The translations under genes and the position numbers were made by a program. Under the pieces are notes generated by a model. The model was given only the letters and a program-made list of their open reading frames with translations, was not told the origin of the DNA and made no database searches. A stretch of 43,593 bases of DNA from Phycisphaerae bacterium (lineage in GTDB: Bacteria > Planctomycetota > Phycisphaerae > UBA1845 > PWPN01), in contig JAAXZI010000065.1 in assembly GCA_012719955.1 (NCBI GenBank), positions 1 to 43,593 on the forward strand. The letters run 5' to 3'. Position 1 is the stretch's first letter. Every line of letters begins with the position of its first letter. This document shows, in pieces, positions 16,540 to 26,205 of this stretch.

Positions 16540-18426
16540 ATGCGTATCACAACCGTCCGCATCATCGTCCAAACCATCGTCATGACCCTGTTCATGACCT
16601 TCGTCTTCATCACCACCTTCGCGCATCTCAATGAGGTGCCGGCGTTGGCCTTCTGGGTGAGCAAGTTCCTGGAGATCGACCCGCTGGTGTCGATTGCGAC
16701 CAGCATTACCACCCATACCCTCTACAAGGGGTTGGCCTGGTCGCTTGTTCTGCTGATTCCCACGCTCTTCCTGGGGCGATTCTTCTGCAACTGGATCTGC
16801 CCCTACGGGATCCTGCATCAGTTCACCGGCTGGCTGTTCAATACGCGCAACGCCAAAGCGAAGATCGATTCCAACCGCTACCGCCGGCTGTTCCAGGTCA
16901 AGTATTACATTCTGATCGGTTTCATCGTCGCGGCCTTTTTCGGCAGCCTCCAGATCGGCCTGCTCGACCCCATCTGCCTGCTGCACCGCTCGTTGACCGT
17001 CTCGATCCTGCCGGCGCTCAATGCCGGATCCAATTCGCTCTCCCAGGCCACCGAGGGCACGGCCCTGCGAACCTACGGCGACTGGCTGGATTTCGGCGAC
17101 CCCAGGGTCCATCAGCTCGGCTGGGTGGTCGGCTTCCTGCTCTTCTTCCTGGTGGCGATGAACCTCGTTATCCCGCGGTTCTTCTGCCGCGTGCTTTGTC
17201 CCCTGGGGGCAACGCTGGGGATCCTGAGCCGCTTTTCGCTCTGGCGGATCGAACGCGACCCCAAGAAATGCACCGACTGCGACTTGTGCCTCCAAAGCTG
17301 CGAAGGGGCCAGCGACCCGCACACCAAGCTCCGCAAGAGCGAGTGCTTCGTCTGCTTCAACTGCATCGAAGACTGCCCGCACGACGCGCTGAGCTTTGCC
17401 CTGTTGCCGAAGCGCAATCACGAAGTCGCCTGGCCGGATATTTCCAAGCGCCGGGCTGCCCTGGCGGCGCTGGGCGGGCTGTTGTTCTTCCCCTTCAGCA
17501 AGCTGTCCGGGCGCACCACCCGCGATTTTTCCACCAAGGTCATCCGCCCGCCGGGGTCGGTTGAGGAGCTCGAGTTTCTGGAACGCTGCATCAAGTGCGA
17601 CCAGTGCATCCGCGTCTGCCCGACCAACGTGCTCCAGCCGGCCATGCTGGAGGCCGGCCCCGAGGGTGTCTGGACGCCGATCATGAACTTCCGCATCGGC
17701 TTCTGCCAGCTTAACTGCACGGCCTGCGGCCAGGTCTGCCCGACCGGAGCCATCCAGCGAATCAGCGTCGAGCAGAAGCTCGGCCTCGGGCCCTACGAGC
17801 AGGACGGTCCCGTCAAGCTGGGCACGGCGCATTACGACCTGGGCCGCTGCCTGCCCTGGGCCAAGAACATCCCCTGCGTGGTCTGCGAGGAGGTCTGCCC
17901 GACCTCGCCCAAGGCCATTCACTCTGAATACCGGCAGCTCCTCGTGCGCGATGGCAAGAAGCAGATCGTCTCGGCCACGCCGGTGACGGTGACGCTGGCC
18001 GACTACCCTAACCCCGGCCAGGCGTTCGGCGAACGTTGCACCTTCAAACCCAACGAATACCGCGGCGACCGCACAACCTCCTACCACGTGCAGATTATCC
18101 ATCGCGACGGCACCAGCGAGACCCACGCCATCCTGGGCAACGACGGCGACACCCTCCTGATCGGCGAGCTCGACGAATCCGGCGAGGTGGTCAATGGTTC
18201 CAAATTCGCAAAGATCCCCGTCCGCGGCGAGGTGGCGGCCATCCATCTTGAGTTCAAGGTGCCCAAGATCGACACCGAGCTGTGCATCGGCTGCGGCCTG
18301 TGTGAGAAGGAGTGCCCCGTGGTGGGGGACCGCCGGGCGGTGTACGTGACAGCCGAAGGTGAGACCCGCTCCCAGCAGTACCTGGAGCGCGATCGCAACC
18401 GCTCGCTGCGGTTGATGAAGGGATAG
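16540..18426 (+). CDS. Membrane polyferredoxin, NapH-like domain fused to NapG/MauM-like domain
   Basis: 628 residues. The first 235 are membrane-embedded like NapH/NosR, with helices near 8-28, 65-82, 123-143 and 192-212, and the CxxxCP motifs CNWICPYG and CRVLCPLG. Next come [13 protein letters not shown] and [13 protein letters not shown] basic-hydrophobic segment ([17 protein letters not shown], near 304-320) resembles the Tat signal of NapG now buried inside a fusion. The NapG/MauM-like half follows: [41 protein letters not shown] and the final [12 protein letters not shown]. Between the last two lies a roughly 110-residue beta-rich insertion without cysteines (about 470-580). It should pass electrons across or along the membrane through several 4Fe-4S clusters; donor and acceptor unknown. 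No nitrate reductase genes are here. Confidence 0.88.
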   Translation: MRITTVRIIVQTIVMTLFMTFVFITTFAHLNEVPALAFWVSKFLEIDPLVSIATSITTHTLYKGLAWSLVLLIPTLFLGRFFCNWICPYGILHQFTGWLFNTRNAKAKIDSNRYRRLFQVKYYILIGFIVAAFFGSLQIGLLDPICLLHRSLTVSILPALNAGSNSLSQATEGTALRTYGDWLDFGDPRVHQLGWVVGFLLFFLVAMNLVIPRFFCRVLCPLGATLGILSRFSLWRIERDPKKCTDCDLCLQSCEGASDPHTKLRKSECFVCFNCIEDCPHDALSFALLPKRNHEVAWPDISKRRAALAALGGLLFFPFSKLSGRTTRDFSTKVIRPPGSVEELEFLERCIKCDQCIRVCPTNVLQPAMLEAGPEGVWTPIMNFRIGFCQLNCTACGQVCPTGAIQRISVEQKLGLGPYEQDGPVKLGTAHYDLGRCLPWAKNIPCVVCEEVCPTSPKAIHSEYRQLLVRDGKKQIVSATPVTVTLADYPNPGQAFGERCTFKPNEYRGDRTTSYHVQIIHRDGTSETHAILGNDGDTLLIGELDESGEVVNGSKFAKIPVRGEVAAIHLEFKVPKIDTELCIGCGLCEKECPVVGDRRAVYVTAEGETRSQQYLERDRNRSLRLMKG

Positions 18427-18432
18427 ACAGCG

Positions 18433-19917
18433 ATGACCGCATGTTCGCTCTTGTTAACGGTCGTCCTGTGTGCTGCCGAGCCCGATGGGCCGATCACCGT
18501 GGATGCCCGCCGGCAACTGTTCCTGGATGATTATCTGCTGGCCTCCATGAGCCATGTCCGCCGGGTGATCGAACCGGCCCGCAAGCATCCTGCCAACCCG
18601 CTGATCTGGCCCAGCGAGGAATGGGAGCAGAAAGTCGCCATTGTCTACGGCTCGATCATCCACGACGGCGGCAAGTACAGGATGTGGTACAAGAGCGGCA
18701 TCGGCGTGGCCTATGCCGAAAGCGACGACGGCATCCGCTGGGTGAAGCCGGAACTTGACTTCGTGGTGGTCGATGGGCGCAAGACCAACATCCTCTTCAG
18801 GGCCGACCCGACCGGCAAGGTGGAGCAGTTCCCGTACTTTTACGAGCCCTTCGGCGTTCACAAAGACGAGCGCGAGCCAGACCCGGCCCGCCGGTACAAG
18901 CTGGGCTTCCTGAGCCTGGATCGCAATTATCAGGGGCCCAATGAGGGCCGGTACCACAAGGGTCAGCGCCGCGGCCTGGGGGTGGCCGGCAGCCCGGATG
19001 GACTGCGCTGGACGCTGCTGGAGTCCTGGACCACCGAGGCCATCTGCGACGGCCCCGCGCACTGGATGTACGATCCACGGCTGGAAAAGTACGTTCTGTA
19101 CGGCAGAGCCATCCAGACCCCGCCGGAGATTCAGGCCGCCTGGTCAAAGTACGACTGGTACCGTAAATGGCACGTCGGCAGGGCGGTGGCCCGGGTTGAG
19201 TCGGCGGATTTTCTCAATTGGAACCTCACCCGTCCGGCCTCGGCGCCGGTGGTCCTGACCTCCGACACCCAGGACCCGCCGGGCACGGAAATCTATTCGA
19301 TGATGGTGTTTCCGTATGAGAGCGTCTACATCGGGCTGGTCCAGGTGTTTCTGGCCCGTCCTGACGCGTCGTGGCTGGATGTGCAGCTTGCGGTCAGCCG
19401 GGACGGCGTGCGTTTCACCCGGGTGGGGGATCGTGCCGCTTTCATTGCCCTCGGGGACGTCGGCGAATGGGACCGCTTCAATCTCTCCCTGGCCAACAAC
19501 CCGCCCCTCCAGGTCGGCGACGAGCTGCGCTTCTACTACGGCGGTCGTCTCTACCGGCACGGGCCCTATGCCGGGCCGGACCGGGGCGTCTCGCGAGGCG
19601 GCATCGGCCTGGCGACCATCCCACGCGATCGCTTTGCGGCCCTGGTCGGATCTTTCGACGGCGGCGAAGTGGTGACCAGGCCGCTGAAGCTGACCGGCCG
19701 GCGCCTCCATCTCAACGCCAAGGCTGACTTCGGGAACGTGACCCTCGAAGTGCTGGACGCAGACGGACAGACGATTGCCGTATCCAAACCCATCGAGCGC
19801 GATTCACTGGACATTCCGGTGGAGTGGCAGGAGGGCGCGTTGTCCGGCGGCGATGTCCCCATCCGCCTGCGCATCAAGCTGCAAAACGCCCGGCTCTACG
19901 CGCTCTGGTGCGAGTAG
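18433..19917 (+). CDS. Secreted beta-propeller protein, GH43/GH32-like fold
   Basis: 494 residues, starting six bases after the polyferredoxin stop, so probably cotranscribed. A short signal peptide (LLLTVVLCAAEP) precedes a domain opening with DARRQLFLDDYLLASM, a segment I recall from planctomycetal secreted proteins. Recurrent patterns such as GGKYRMWYKSG, AYAESDDGIRWVKPEL, AGSPDGLRWTLLES and ELRFYYGGRLYRHG are typical of five-bladed propeller glycosidases in which aspartates follow S-x-DG-x-W. A beta-sandwich tail follows (about 400-494). Catalytic acids cannot be assigned with confidence. Why it follows a redox gene is not clear; it may act on an envelope glycan. Confidence 0.65.
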   Translation: MTACSLLLTVVLCAAEPDGPITVDARRQLFLDDYLLASMSHVRRVIEPARKHPANPLIWPSEEWEQKVAIVYGSIIHDGGKYRMWYKSGIGVAYAESDDGIRWVKPELDFVVVDGRKTNILFRADPTGKVEQFPYFYEPFGVHKDEREPDPARRYKLGFLSLDRNYQGPNEGRYHKGQRRGLGVAGSPDGLRWTLLESWTTEAICDGPAHWMYDPRLEKYVLYGRAIQTPPEIQAAWSKYDWYRKWHVGRAVARVESADFLNWNLTRPASAPVVLTSDTQDPPGTEIYSMMVFPYESVYIGLVQVFLARPDASWLDVQLAVSRDGVRFTRVGDRAAFIALGDVGEWDRFNLSLANNPPLQVGDELRFYYGGRLYRHGPYAGPDRGVSRGGIGLATIPRDRFAALVGSFDGGEVVTRPLKLTGRRLHLNAKADFGNVTLEVLDADGQTIAVSKPIERDSLDIPVEWQEGALSGGDVPIRLRIKLQNARLYALWCE

Positions 19918-20517
19918 CCTTCGGCTTGCGTTTCGGATCCATCTCAGAACCTGAACACGTGACCAGTGGTTCTGTTGATGACATTCGTCCACACGGAATC
20001 GGCAACTACAAGGACCTCATCACCGACGTTCCGGGTTGGTGGTGGAATGTGTGGAGCATAATGGGAACAAGCCAACGCGCTGAGCAGACTGTGTTCGAGC
20101 ACACGGGAAAAGCGATTGTGATTCCGGAGTATCTCGAGGCGCGTCACCCCGCGGTGGGGCCGAATTGCAGCCAATGGTGACTCACACTTTTAGGGCATTT
20201 GGGGCTGCGGAGCCCGGAGACATGGTTCAACGAGGCCGTAACGCAACTGAGGCAGAAAGTCAATTCTGGAAATTAGGAAGTGACAACTGATGCCGGCGCG
20301 AGAAAGGTGAGCGGTGGCCAACCGCTAACTTCAGGATTTTTCCCGATTTGTGTGCGGATTTGCGTTTTCTCCGGCCGACAATGTTATCATCCAAGGGCAT
20401 CCTGCCGACTCAGCATCGGGGGATGCCCGCGGCGCGCCTACTGATCGATGGGTGGTTTCGGGTGTGGATGGCGAACCGCTGCCAGCACGTAACTTTCGAA
20501 CAGAAAGAAGGTTGTGA
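19918..20517. other. Intergenic stretch; one doubtful small frame and a weak promoter
   Basis: A frame from GTG at 19959 to 20180 would encode 73 residues (includes GIGNYKDLITDVPGWWWNVW), which looks more protein-like than random but has no ribosome binding site and no family I recognise; it may be a gene remnant. Near the end TATCAT (20385-20390) sits about 130 bases before the next gene, with a poor -35. Base composition is more AT-rich than in flanking genes. Confidence 0.3.
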
Positions 20518-22284
20518 ATGAGGACGATCGCCCATGTGACCCATGAGGCAGTGCAGAAAGTCGGGGGGATCGGCGCGGTTCTCCAGGGATTGCTGACCAG
20601 CAGGGCCTATCAGGCCGTGGATCAGCGGACGATCCTGATCGGCCCGCTCTTCCCGGTGGATGGCGGAGGGCGGCTCGGACCGCACGGAGAGGTCCTTTAC
20701 AGCAGCCTCGACGGCATCACCCAGCATCCCATGAGCGAGGCCCTGGACCGGGTCCGGCGGGAGTTCCACGTGGGGATCGTCTACGGCCATCGCACCTACA
20801 TCGACCCGCACACCGGCGCGAAAGTCTCTCCCGAGGTGGTCCTGATCGACACCTCGCGCATGGACCTGGGCCGTGTCAACGCCTTCAAGGGCGAGCTGTG
20901 GACCCACTACGGCATCGACTCCAAACGCTATGAGGAGTCCTGGGAATACGACCTCTACGTCAAGCTCGCTCCGCCGGCCATCGCCGTTCTCAAGGCCCTG
21001 GGCGCGGTGGACCACGGCGGCGAGTGCGTGATTCTGGCCCACGAGTTCATGGGCATGCCCACCGCACTGGCCGGCAAGCTCGACCGCTCCGGGCACTTCC
21101 GGGCCATCTTCTACGCCCACGAGGTCGCCTCCATGCGGCGCATCGTGGAAGGGCACCCCGGGCACGACGTGACCTTCTACAACGTGCTCTCTTCGGCCAT
21201 CCAGAACGGGCGGTACGTGGAGGATGTCTTCGGCGATCAGCACGGCTACTACCGCCACGCCCTCGTGGAAGCCGCCCGGTTCTGCGACCGCATCTTCGCC
21301 GTCGGCGATTATGTGGTCAAAGAGCTGCGGTTCATGGGCCCGGCCTTTGCCGACGTGGCGATCGACACCGTCTATAACGGCGTTCCGGCGGAGAAGATCA
21401 CCCTCGACCAGCGGCGGATCAGCCAGAAGCGGTTGAAAGACTACGCCGAAATCCTGCTTGGCGACCGGCCCGATTACATTTTCACCCACGTGACGCGCCT
21501 GGTAGTCAGCAAGGCCCTGTGGCGCGATCTGCGCGTGCTTGAGCAGCTTGAACCGGCCTTCCGTAAGGCCGGCAAATCCGCGGTCTTGTTCGTTCTTTCC
21601 ACGGAAATCCCCTCCCGCCGGCCGGAAGACATTCGCAAGATGGAGCGTTGGTGGAAGTGGCCGGTCGCCCATCGTGAGGTAGACCCCGACCTGTCCCATG
21701 GCGAGGCGCTGTTCTACCAGGGTGTGCAGGAATTCAACGCCCGCTCGCGCAACATCAAGATCGTCTACGTCAACCAGTTCGGCTGGGAGCGGGCGGTCTG
21801 CGGCGATCGCATGCCGGCGGACATGACCTTCATGGATATTCGCCGGGGCAGCGATCTCGAATTCGGCCAGAGCATCTACGAGCCTTTCGGCATCGCTCCG
21901 CTCGAGCCGCTCACGTTCGGCGCGGTTTGCGTGGTTTCCGAAGTCTCCGGCTGTGCGGGCTTTGCCCAGAAGGCGATCGGCGGCGAGCAGGTGCGCAACC
22001 TGATCCTGACCGATTACTGCGACCTGGGCGGGCAGGAAATGAGCGAGCAGGAGCTGCTGGCCATCGGCCAGGAGTGGCGCGACGAGCAGGAGCGACGCGT
22101 GGCCGCGCAGGTGGCCCAACGCATCCTGGCCGCCTTGCCGACCGACGACGCCTCCGCCAAGGCCCTGCTGACCAAGGGCTACGAGATCGCCCGCCGGTTG
22201 AGCTGGGAAGTGGTCGCGGGCGAGTTCGTCCTGCCGGGCATCGATTCGGTCTGCCACCGGCCGCGCGTGGTGCGGGTGGCGTAG
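20518..22284 (+). CDS. Starch/glycogen-synthase-like glycosyltransferase (GT5/GT4 type)
   Basis: 588 residues, GT-B fold. The N-terminal domain opens with IAHVTHEAVQKVGGIGAVL; the K-x-GGI loop is the ADP-glucose-binding signature of starch and glycogen synthases. LAHEFMGMPTAL and FYAHEVASMRRI follow as in that family. The C-terminal domain has SIYEPFGIAPLEPLTFGA near residue 455, with the E-x7-E motif of retaining GT4/GT5 enzymes. A segment of about 60 residues between the domains (RRPEDIRKMERWWKWPV) is unusual. It is longer than GlgA (about 480) and lacks clear identity with it, so donor and acceptor are uncertain. AAGAAGG upstream of the ATG is a good ribosome binding site. It stands alone, convergent with the aquaporin. 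Confidence 0.82.
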   Translation: MRTIAHVTHEAVQKVGGIGAVLQGLLTSRAYQAVDQRTILIGPLFPVDGGGRLGPHGEVLYSSLDGITQHPMSEALDRVRREFHVGIVYGHRTYIDPHTGAKVSPEVVLIDTSRMDLGRVNAFKGELWTHYGIDSKRYEESWEYDLYVKLAPPAIAVLKALGAVDHGGECVILAHEFMGMPTALAGKLDRSGHFRAIFYAHEVASMRRIVEGHPGHDVTFYNVLSSAIQNGRYVEDVFGDQHGYYRHALVEAARFCDRIFAVGDYVVKELRFMGPAFADVAIDTVYNGVPAEKITLDQRRISQKRLKDYAEILLGDRPDYIFTHVTRLVVSKALWRDLRVLEQLEPAFRKAGKSAVLFVLSTEIPSRRPEDIRKMERWWKWPVAHREVDPDLSHGEALFYQGVQEFNARSRNIKIVYVNQFGWERAVCGDRMPADMTFMDIRRGSDLEFGQSIYEPFGIAPLEPLTFGAVCVVSEVSGCAGFAQKAIGGEQVRNLILTDYCDLGGQEMSEQELLAIGQEWRDEQERRVAAQVAQRILAALPTDDASAKALLTKGYEIARRLSWEVVAGEFVLPGIDSVCHRPRVVRVA

Positions 22285-22318
22285 AGCGCTTGGCCGTCGC
22301 GTTTGATTGGGCCGGTTT

Positions 22319-23101
22319 TCAGACGCCGGAAACCAATTCTGTCGCTCGGTGCGGATCCTCTTTGCTGAGGGTCGGAGCAGCCGGTTTATCGGCGGCAACC
22401 AACGGATAGACCACACCCGCCAGCGCGGCGCCGACGATCGGGGCGAGCCAGAACAGCCAGAGCTGCCCGAGCGCCCACCCTCCGACGAAGAGTGCGGGCC
22501 CCGTGCTGCGCGCGGGGTTGACGGAGAGATTTGTCACCGGAATGCCGATCAGATGAATCAGCGTCAGACTCAGCCCAATGGGGATGGGCGCAAAGCCTTG
22601 AGGGGCGCGCCTGTCGGTTGCGCCCAGGATAATCAGCAGGAAGAAGAAGGTCAGCACGATCTCCGCCACCAGGCAGGCCGCCAGCGAGTATCCGCCGGGC
22701 GAGTGCTCGCCGTATCCGTTTGCCGCGAACCCGGCGGCCGTCGTGAATCCCTGCTGCCCGCTGGCGATCACCCACAGAACCGCCGATGCCGCTATGGCGC
22801 CGACAACCTGTGCGCAGATGTAGGGCAGCAGTTCTGTCCGCTTGAACCTCCCGCCCACGCACAGGCCCACCGAGACGGCCGGGTTGAGATGGCACCCCGA
22901 GATGTGCCCAATGGCGTAAGCCATCGTCAGCACGGTAAGGCCGAAGGCCAGCGCAACGCCTGCCAGGCCGATGCCCAGGTTGATGGGCGTGGCCCCCTGG
23001 GTGGCGATGAACTTGGCCGCCAGCACGGCGCTCCCGCATCCGCCGAAGACAAGCCAGAAGGTTCCAAGAAACTCCGCCAGCAGTTTGTTTTGCAGCTTCA
23101 C
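22319..23101 (-). CDS. aqpZ: Aquaporin Z-type water channel
   Basis: 260 residues from a GTG at 23101, chosen because AAAGGAGA (23109-23116) lies seven bases upstream and the protein then begins [15 protein letters not shown], matching AqpZ starts; the frame stays open to 23155. Six membrane helices and two NPA boxes are present: HLNPAVS and SVNPARS. Further AqpZ hallmarks are [36 protein letters not shown] and HLIGIPVTN. Arg after the second NPA, the selectivity-filter residue, is present. It should conduct water across the inner membrane. The C-terminus carries about 25 extra polar residues. It is convergent with the glycosyltransferase, only 34 bases apart. Confidence 0.95.
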   Translation of the reverse strand: MKLQNKLLAEFLGTFWLVFGGCGSAVLAAKFIATQGATPINLGIGLAGVALAFGLTVLTMAYAIGHISGCHLNPAVSVGLCVGGRFKRTELLPYICAQVVGAIAASAVLWVIASGQQGFTTAAGFAANGYGEHSPGGYSLAACLVAEIVLTFFFLLIILGATDRRAPQGFAPIPIGLSLTLIHLIGIPVTNLSVNPARSTGPALFVGGWALGQLWLFWLAPIVGAALAGVVYPLVAADKPAAPTLSKEDPHRATELVSGV

Positions 23102-23501
23102 GATGTCTTCTCCTTTCCTGACGTGTGGTCCCCCGAACTCCCACATGTTGACCAATGCGAACCGGCGGGTCGGCCGTGGTGCAGCCTCCGAGGTTCATCC
23201 ACTTGGCGCAACGTGCCGTTGTTTGAAGCGATACGGCGGAGCAGTTGAGGTGTCCTGCCTTGACGGCTCTCGCCAAAAGACCGGCGTCCGACAAGAGTGT
23301 ATGGTAGCGGATTCTCTGCTGTGTGCAAAAAACGTCGTACAAAACGGACGGGAGCCCTGTGCTTCCCTGAGGTTACGACGCATCGGTGCTCGTTCACGGC
23401 GCCCCCGGCTCGCCGGAGGCCTGCCAAGGCGCGAACGCGCCCGCTTCCCGTCGGCGGACGTCCGGCGGGGTACTGTGTGGCTGGGCTGTAGCGCTATCGC
23501 A

Positions 23502-23507
23502 TATAAT
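23502..23507 (+). promoter_or_regulatory. Perfect -10 box upstream of the TPR/stator gene row
   Basis: TATAAT lies 82 bases before the ATG at 23590; no good -35 is seen at the right distance. The divergent gap 23102-23589 otherwise holds no supported gene. It may drive the row of genes through 28715. Confidence 0.4.
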
Positions 23508-23589
23508 GATTTATCAGACCCTCCTCCGGGGCCGGGTTTGAGCCCGGCGGCTCGGCGGTCGATAACGCTGATGGAAGAGAGGCGTAGCC

Positions 23590-25176
23590 ATGGACGTGAA
23601 CAGACTCCTCGGGGCATGTGTGATTCTGGCGATCCTTGTTGGTACGCCGTTCGTTCACGGCCAGGCCTTCATCCAGCAGGGTAACGCGCTGGATGCCAAC
23701 CCCCGCGTCGGCTCCGGCGGGCTGAACTATGGCGCGCGCCAGTACGCGCCCAACGCCGCCAACCGCATCGTCACCGGCAACGTGGCCGGCGGGGGGAGCT
23801 TCCGCGGCTTTTCGCCGATTCGCGACCCCAGTTCATTGTTCTTCAACAACTATAACTCGCCGTACTATGGCGGTTCAGGCGATCTCGGTCTCTCCGGGTT
23901 GGGCAGCTACAACTCGCAATATGGCCTGCCGTCCGACCGCCTGTCGCTCTTCAACCGAGAATCGGTGAGCGTCAACACCATCCGTCAGAGCGGGGGGCTC
24001 GCTAACGCCAATCGTACGCCGTACTATTCGCCCGGGAGCACAGTCGCCAATACCGGGGCCATCGTCGCCGGTCTCAACCGGCCGGGCAGTTCGCAGTTGA
24101 TTTCGCCGTACACGCCCGCCCGCCCGGACATGCGGATTACGCCGCCCAACCCCCTGGACACCGCTCGAACCGGCGGGGGCTCGTTGTTGAACATCTCTCC
24201 ACGCCTCGTGCGCATTGACAGCGGCGCCCAGTTGACCGGACCGGTCAATCAGCGTTTGCTGGACAGCCGGCTTTTCGGAGCTGTCCGCGAGGTTCCGATA
24301 ACGGATCTGGCCAGTCAGGCTCAGCGCAGTTCCGGCAGGGCCCTGTCGGCTCCTCCGCCGGACATGACCCGGCCTCGGCCGGGTCTTCTGCCGGATGGGA
24401 CCGAACCCCGGCTGATACCCGAGGAGCCGTCCATGGAAGACATCGAGGATCTCCCGGGCAATTTGCGCGTGGCTTCGGAGGCCGGTCGTCTGGCTGCCGG
24501 GGGGCCGAATGCCGCCCTGCGGGGAACCGACCGAACGCTTGCCCGGGCCATTTCTCCGTTACCGGACCGGGAAGCGACTGCCCGGGCCGAGCAAAGAGGA
24601 GCAACCGGGCGGCAGCCTGGCGCCGGAGCGGGGCAACCGGATCTGGATTCGGCCGGACCTCTACGCAGCTTTGTCGGTACTCAGGTCACGGCAGCCGATC
24701 GATACCTGGAAGAAGCTGAGGATCTGCTCAAGAAAGGCCAGTATTATCGGGCTGCGGATGCTTTCGCGGTCGCACAGGCCATTGATCCGGGGGATCCGTT
24801 GCCACTACTGGGACGCTCGGCAGCGCTGCTGCTGGCGGGCGATTACATGAGCAGCGCCAACCTCCTGTTCACGACCATCCGGCTGTTTGAATCGCAGGCG
24901 GCCCTGCGCGTGGATCTGAAAGCCCTTGTGTCCGATATTGTGCTGCTGGAGACCCGCCGGTCCGACCTGGAGGAACGACTGCAACTCTTCAATGATTTCC
25001 GGCTGCGATTTCTGCTGGGTTATCTGCAATTCTCGACCGGTCAGCCAGAGGATGGCCTTCTCAATATGCGCCAGGCCGCCCAGGAGGCCCCTGCGGAACT
25101 TGGGGCCCTCAAGGGCTTTGTGGCCAGGCTGAAAGAAAAGTCCTCTTCCGGGCCGTCCACCCGCCCGGCGAAGTAA
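23590..25176 (+). CDS. Secreted TPR-containing protein of planctomycetal type
   Basis: 528 residues. A signal peptide (1-24, ending VHGQA) precedes a long Gly/Asn/Tyr/Ser-rich, low-complexity region (25-250) starting FIQQGNALDANPRVGSGG, which I recall from planctomycetal secreted proteins. A Pro/Arg-rich linker follows, then tetratricopeptide-like helices at about 365-500 (YLEEAEDLLKKGQYYRAADAF, AIDPGDPLPLLGRSAALL). It has no catalytic motif and is probably a periplasmic or surface scaffold. GAGAGG seven bases before the ATG is a good ribosome binding site. The MotA gene begins 136 bases downstream on the same strand, so a role with the stators is possible but unproven. Confidence 0.7.
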   Translation: MDVNRLLGACVILAILVGTPFVHGQAFIQQGNALDANPRVGSGGLNYGARQYAPNAANRIVTGNVAGGGSFRGFSPIRDPSSLFFNNYNSPYYGGSGDLGLSGLGSYNSQYGLPSDRLSLFNRESVSVNTIRQSGGLANANRTPYYSPGSTVANTGAIVAGLNRPGSSQLISPYTPARPDMRITPPNPLDTARTGGGSLLNISPRLVRIDSGAQLTGPVNQRLLDSRLFGAVREVPITDLASQAQRSSGRALSAPPPDMTRPRPGLLPDGTEPRLIPEEPSMEDIEDLPGNLRVASEAGRLAAGGPNAALRGTDRTLARAISPLPDREATARAEQRGATGRQPGAGAGQPDLDSAGPLRSFVGTQVTAADRYLEEAEDLLKKGQYYRAADAFAVAQAIDPGDPLPLLGRSAALLLAGDYMSSANLLFTTIRLFESQAALRVDLKALVSDIVLLETRRSDLEERLQLFNDFRLRFLLGYLQFSTGQPEDGLLNMRQAAQEAPAELGALKGFVARLKEKSSSGPSTRPAK

Positions 25177-25312
25177 TCAGATTCAATTTCCCTCACCTCC
25201 CTAATGGATTCGCGCGCCCGCGACGCCGATAAGACACGAAAACCCCCGGCGCGCGGCGGAAGCTCGTATTCTTCCGCCGGTGGGTGGATGTGGCTTGGAC
25301 GAGAAACGCTGA

Positions 25313-26107
25313 ATGGACCTCGCAACCTGGATTGGCTTGCTGGCCGCAGTGGGCATGTGCTTCTGGTCGCTCTACAGCGGAGCGGGCGGAAACGTTGGCG
25401 TCTATTGGGACAAGCCTTCGGCCATCCTGGTGATCGGCGGCACGATCTTTGTCGTGCTCATGACCCAGGCGATGGATCGTTACTTCGGCCTCCTGCGAAT
25501 CATCAAGCGGGGGTTCTTCACCCGGCGGCAAAGGCTGTCCGCGGTCGTGAACCAGATCGTGCGCCTGGCGGAGATTGCCCGCCGGGAAGGCGTCCTCTCG
25601 CTGGAAGGGGCCATCAAGAACATCGATGACGAATTCCTCGCCAACGGCATTCGGCTGGTGGTGGACGGCACCGCCGCCGGCGAAATAGAACAGATCCTCA
25701 ATGCCGAACTGGAAGCGATGGATTCACGCCACAGCCAGGGCAAGGCCATTCTGGATCTGATCGCCAAATATGCTCCCGCGTTTGGCATGATCGGCACCCT
25801 GATGGGTCTGGTGGCCATGCTCAACAACATGGACGATCCCAAGAAGATCGGTCCGGGTATGGCGGTCGCGATCCTGACCACCTTCTACGGGGCGATCATC
25901 GCCAATGTGTTCTGCCTGCCGCTGGCGGACAAGCTCAGCTTCCGCAACGAGGAGGAAATGCTCCTCAGGACCATCATGGTCAAAGGCATTCTGTCGCTGC
26001 AGGCCGGGGATAACCCGCGTACCACCCAGGCCAAGCTGGCGGTCTATCTGCCGGCCAAGGAACGTCTGGCGCTCAGCGGCTACCGTCAGACAGAGAGCGC
26101 CAAATGA
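25313..26107 (+). CDS. motA: MotA-type stator subunit, pair 1
   Basis: 264 residues with four membrane helices (near 5-25, 32-50, 150-170, 182-205) and the cytoplasmic loop between helices 2 and 3. LAEIARREGVLSLE is the classic MotA loop motif. KYAPAFGMIGTLMGLVAML keeps the helix-3 proline, IGPGMAVAILTTFYGAIIANV is the standard helix-4 sequence, and the following CLPLADKL keeps the helix-4 proline. These prolines matter for torque in studied MotA proteins. With MotB it forms an ion-driven stator for flagellar rotation. Paired with the MotB gene 98 bases downstream. Confidence 0.93.
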   Translation: MDLATWIGLLAAVGMCFWSLYSGAGGNVGVYWDKPSAILVIGGTIFVVLMTQAMDRYFGLLRIIKRGFFTRRQRLSAVVNQIVRLAEIARREGVLSLEGAIKNIDDEFLANGIRLVVDGTAAGEIEQILNAELEAMDSRHSQGKAILDLIAKYAPAFGMIGTLMGLVAMLNNMDDPKKIGPGMAVAILTTFYGAIIANVFCLPLADKLSFRNEEEMLLRTIMVKGILSLQAGDNPRTTQAKLAVYLPAKERLALSGYRQTESAK

Positions 26108-26205
26108 CGCGCGTGGGCCCTCTGGATCGGGCCGCCCGGTGAAATCCGGATGGCGCACTGAAAGCTCAACGCTCAAGACCGCGGATCCGGAATTGAGAAG
26201 AAGCC

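Noticed and set aside
16540..18426. Role in nitrate reduction through NapGH
   Set aside because: No napA, napB or other nitrate reductase gene is present; only the membrane ferredoxin type is shared.
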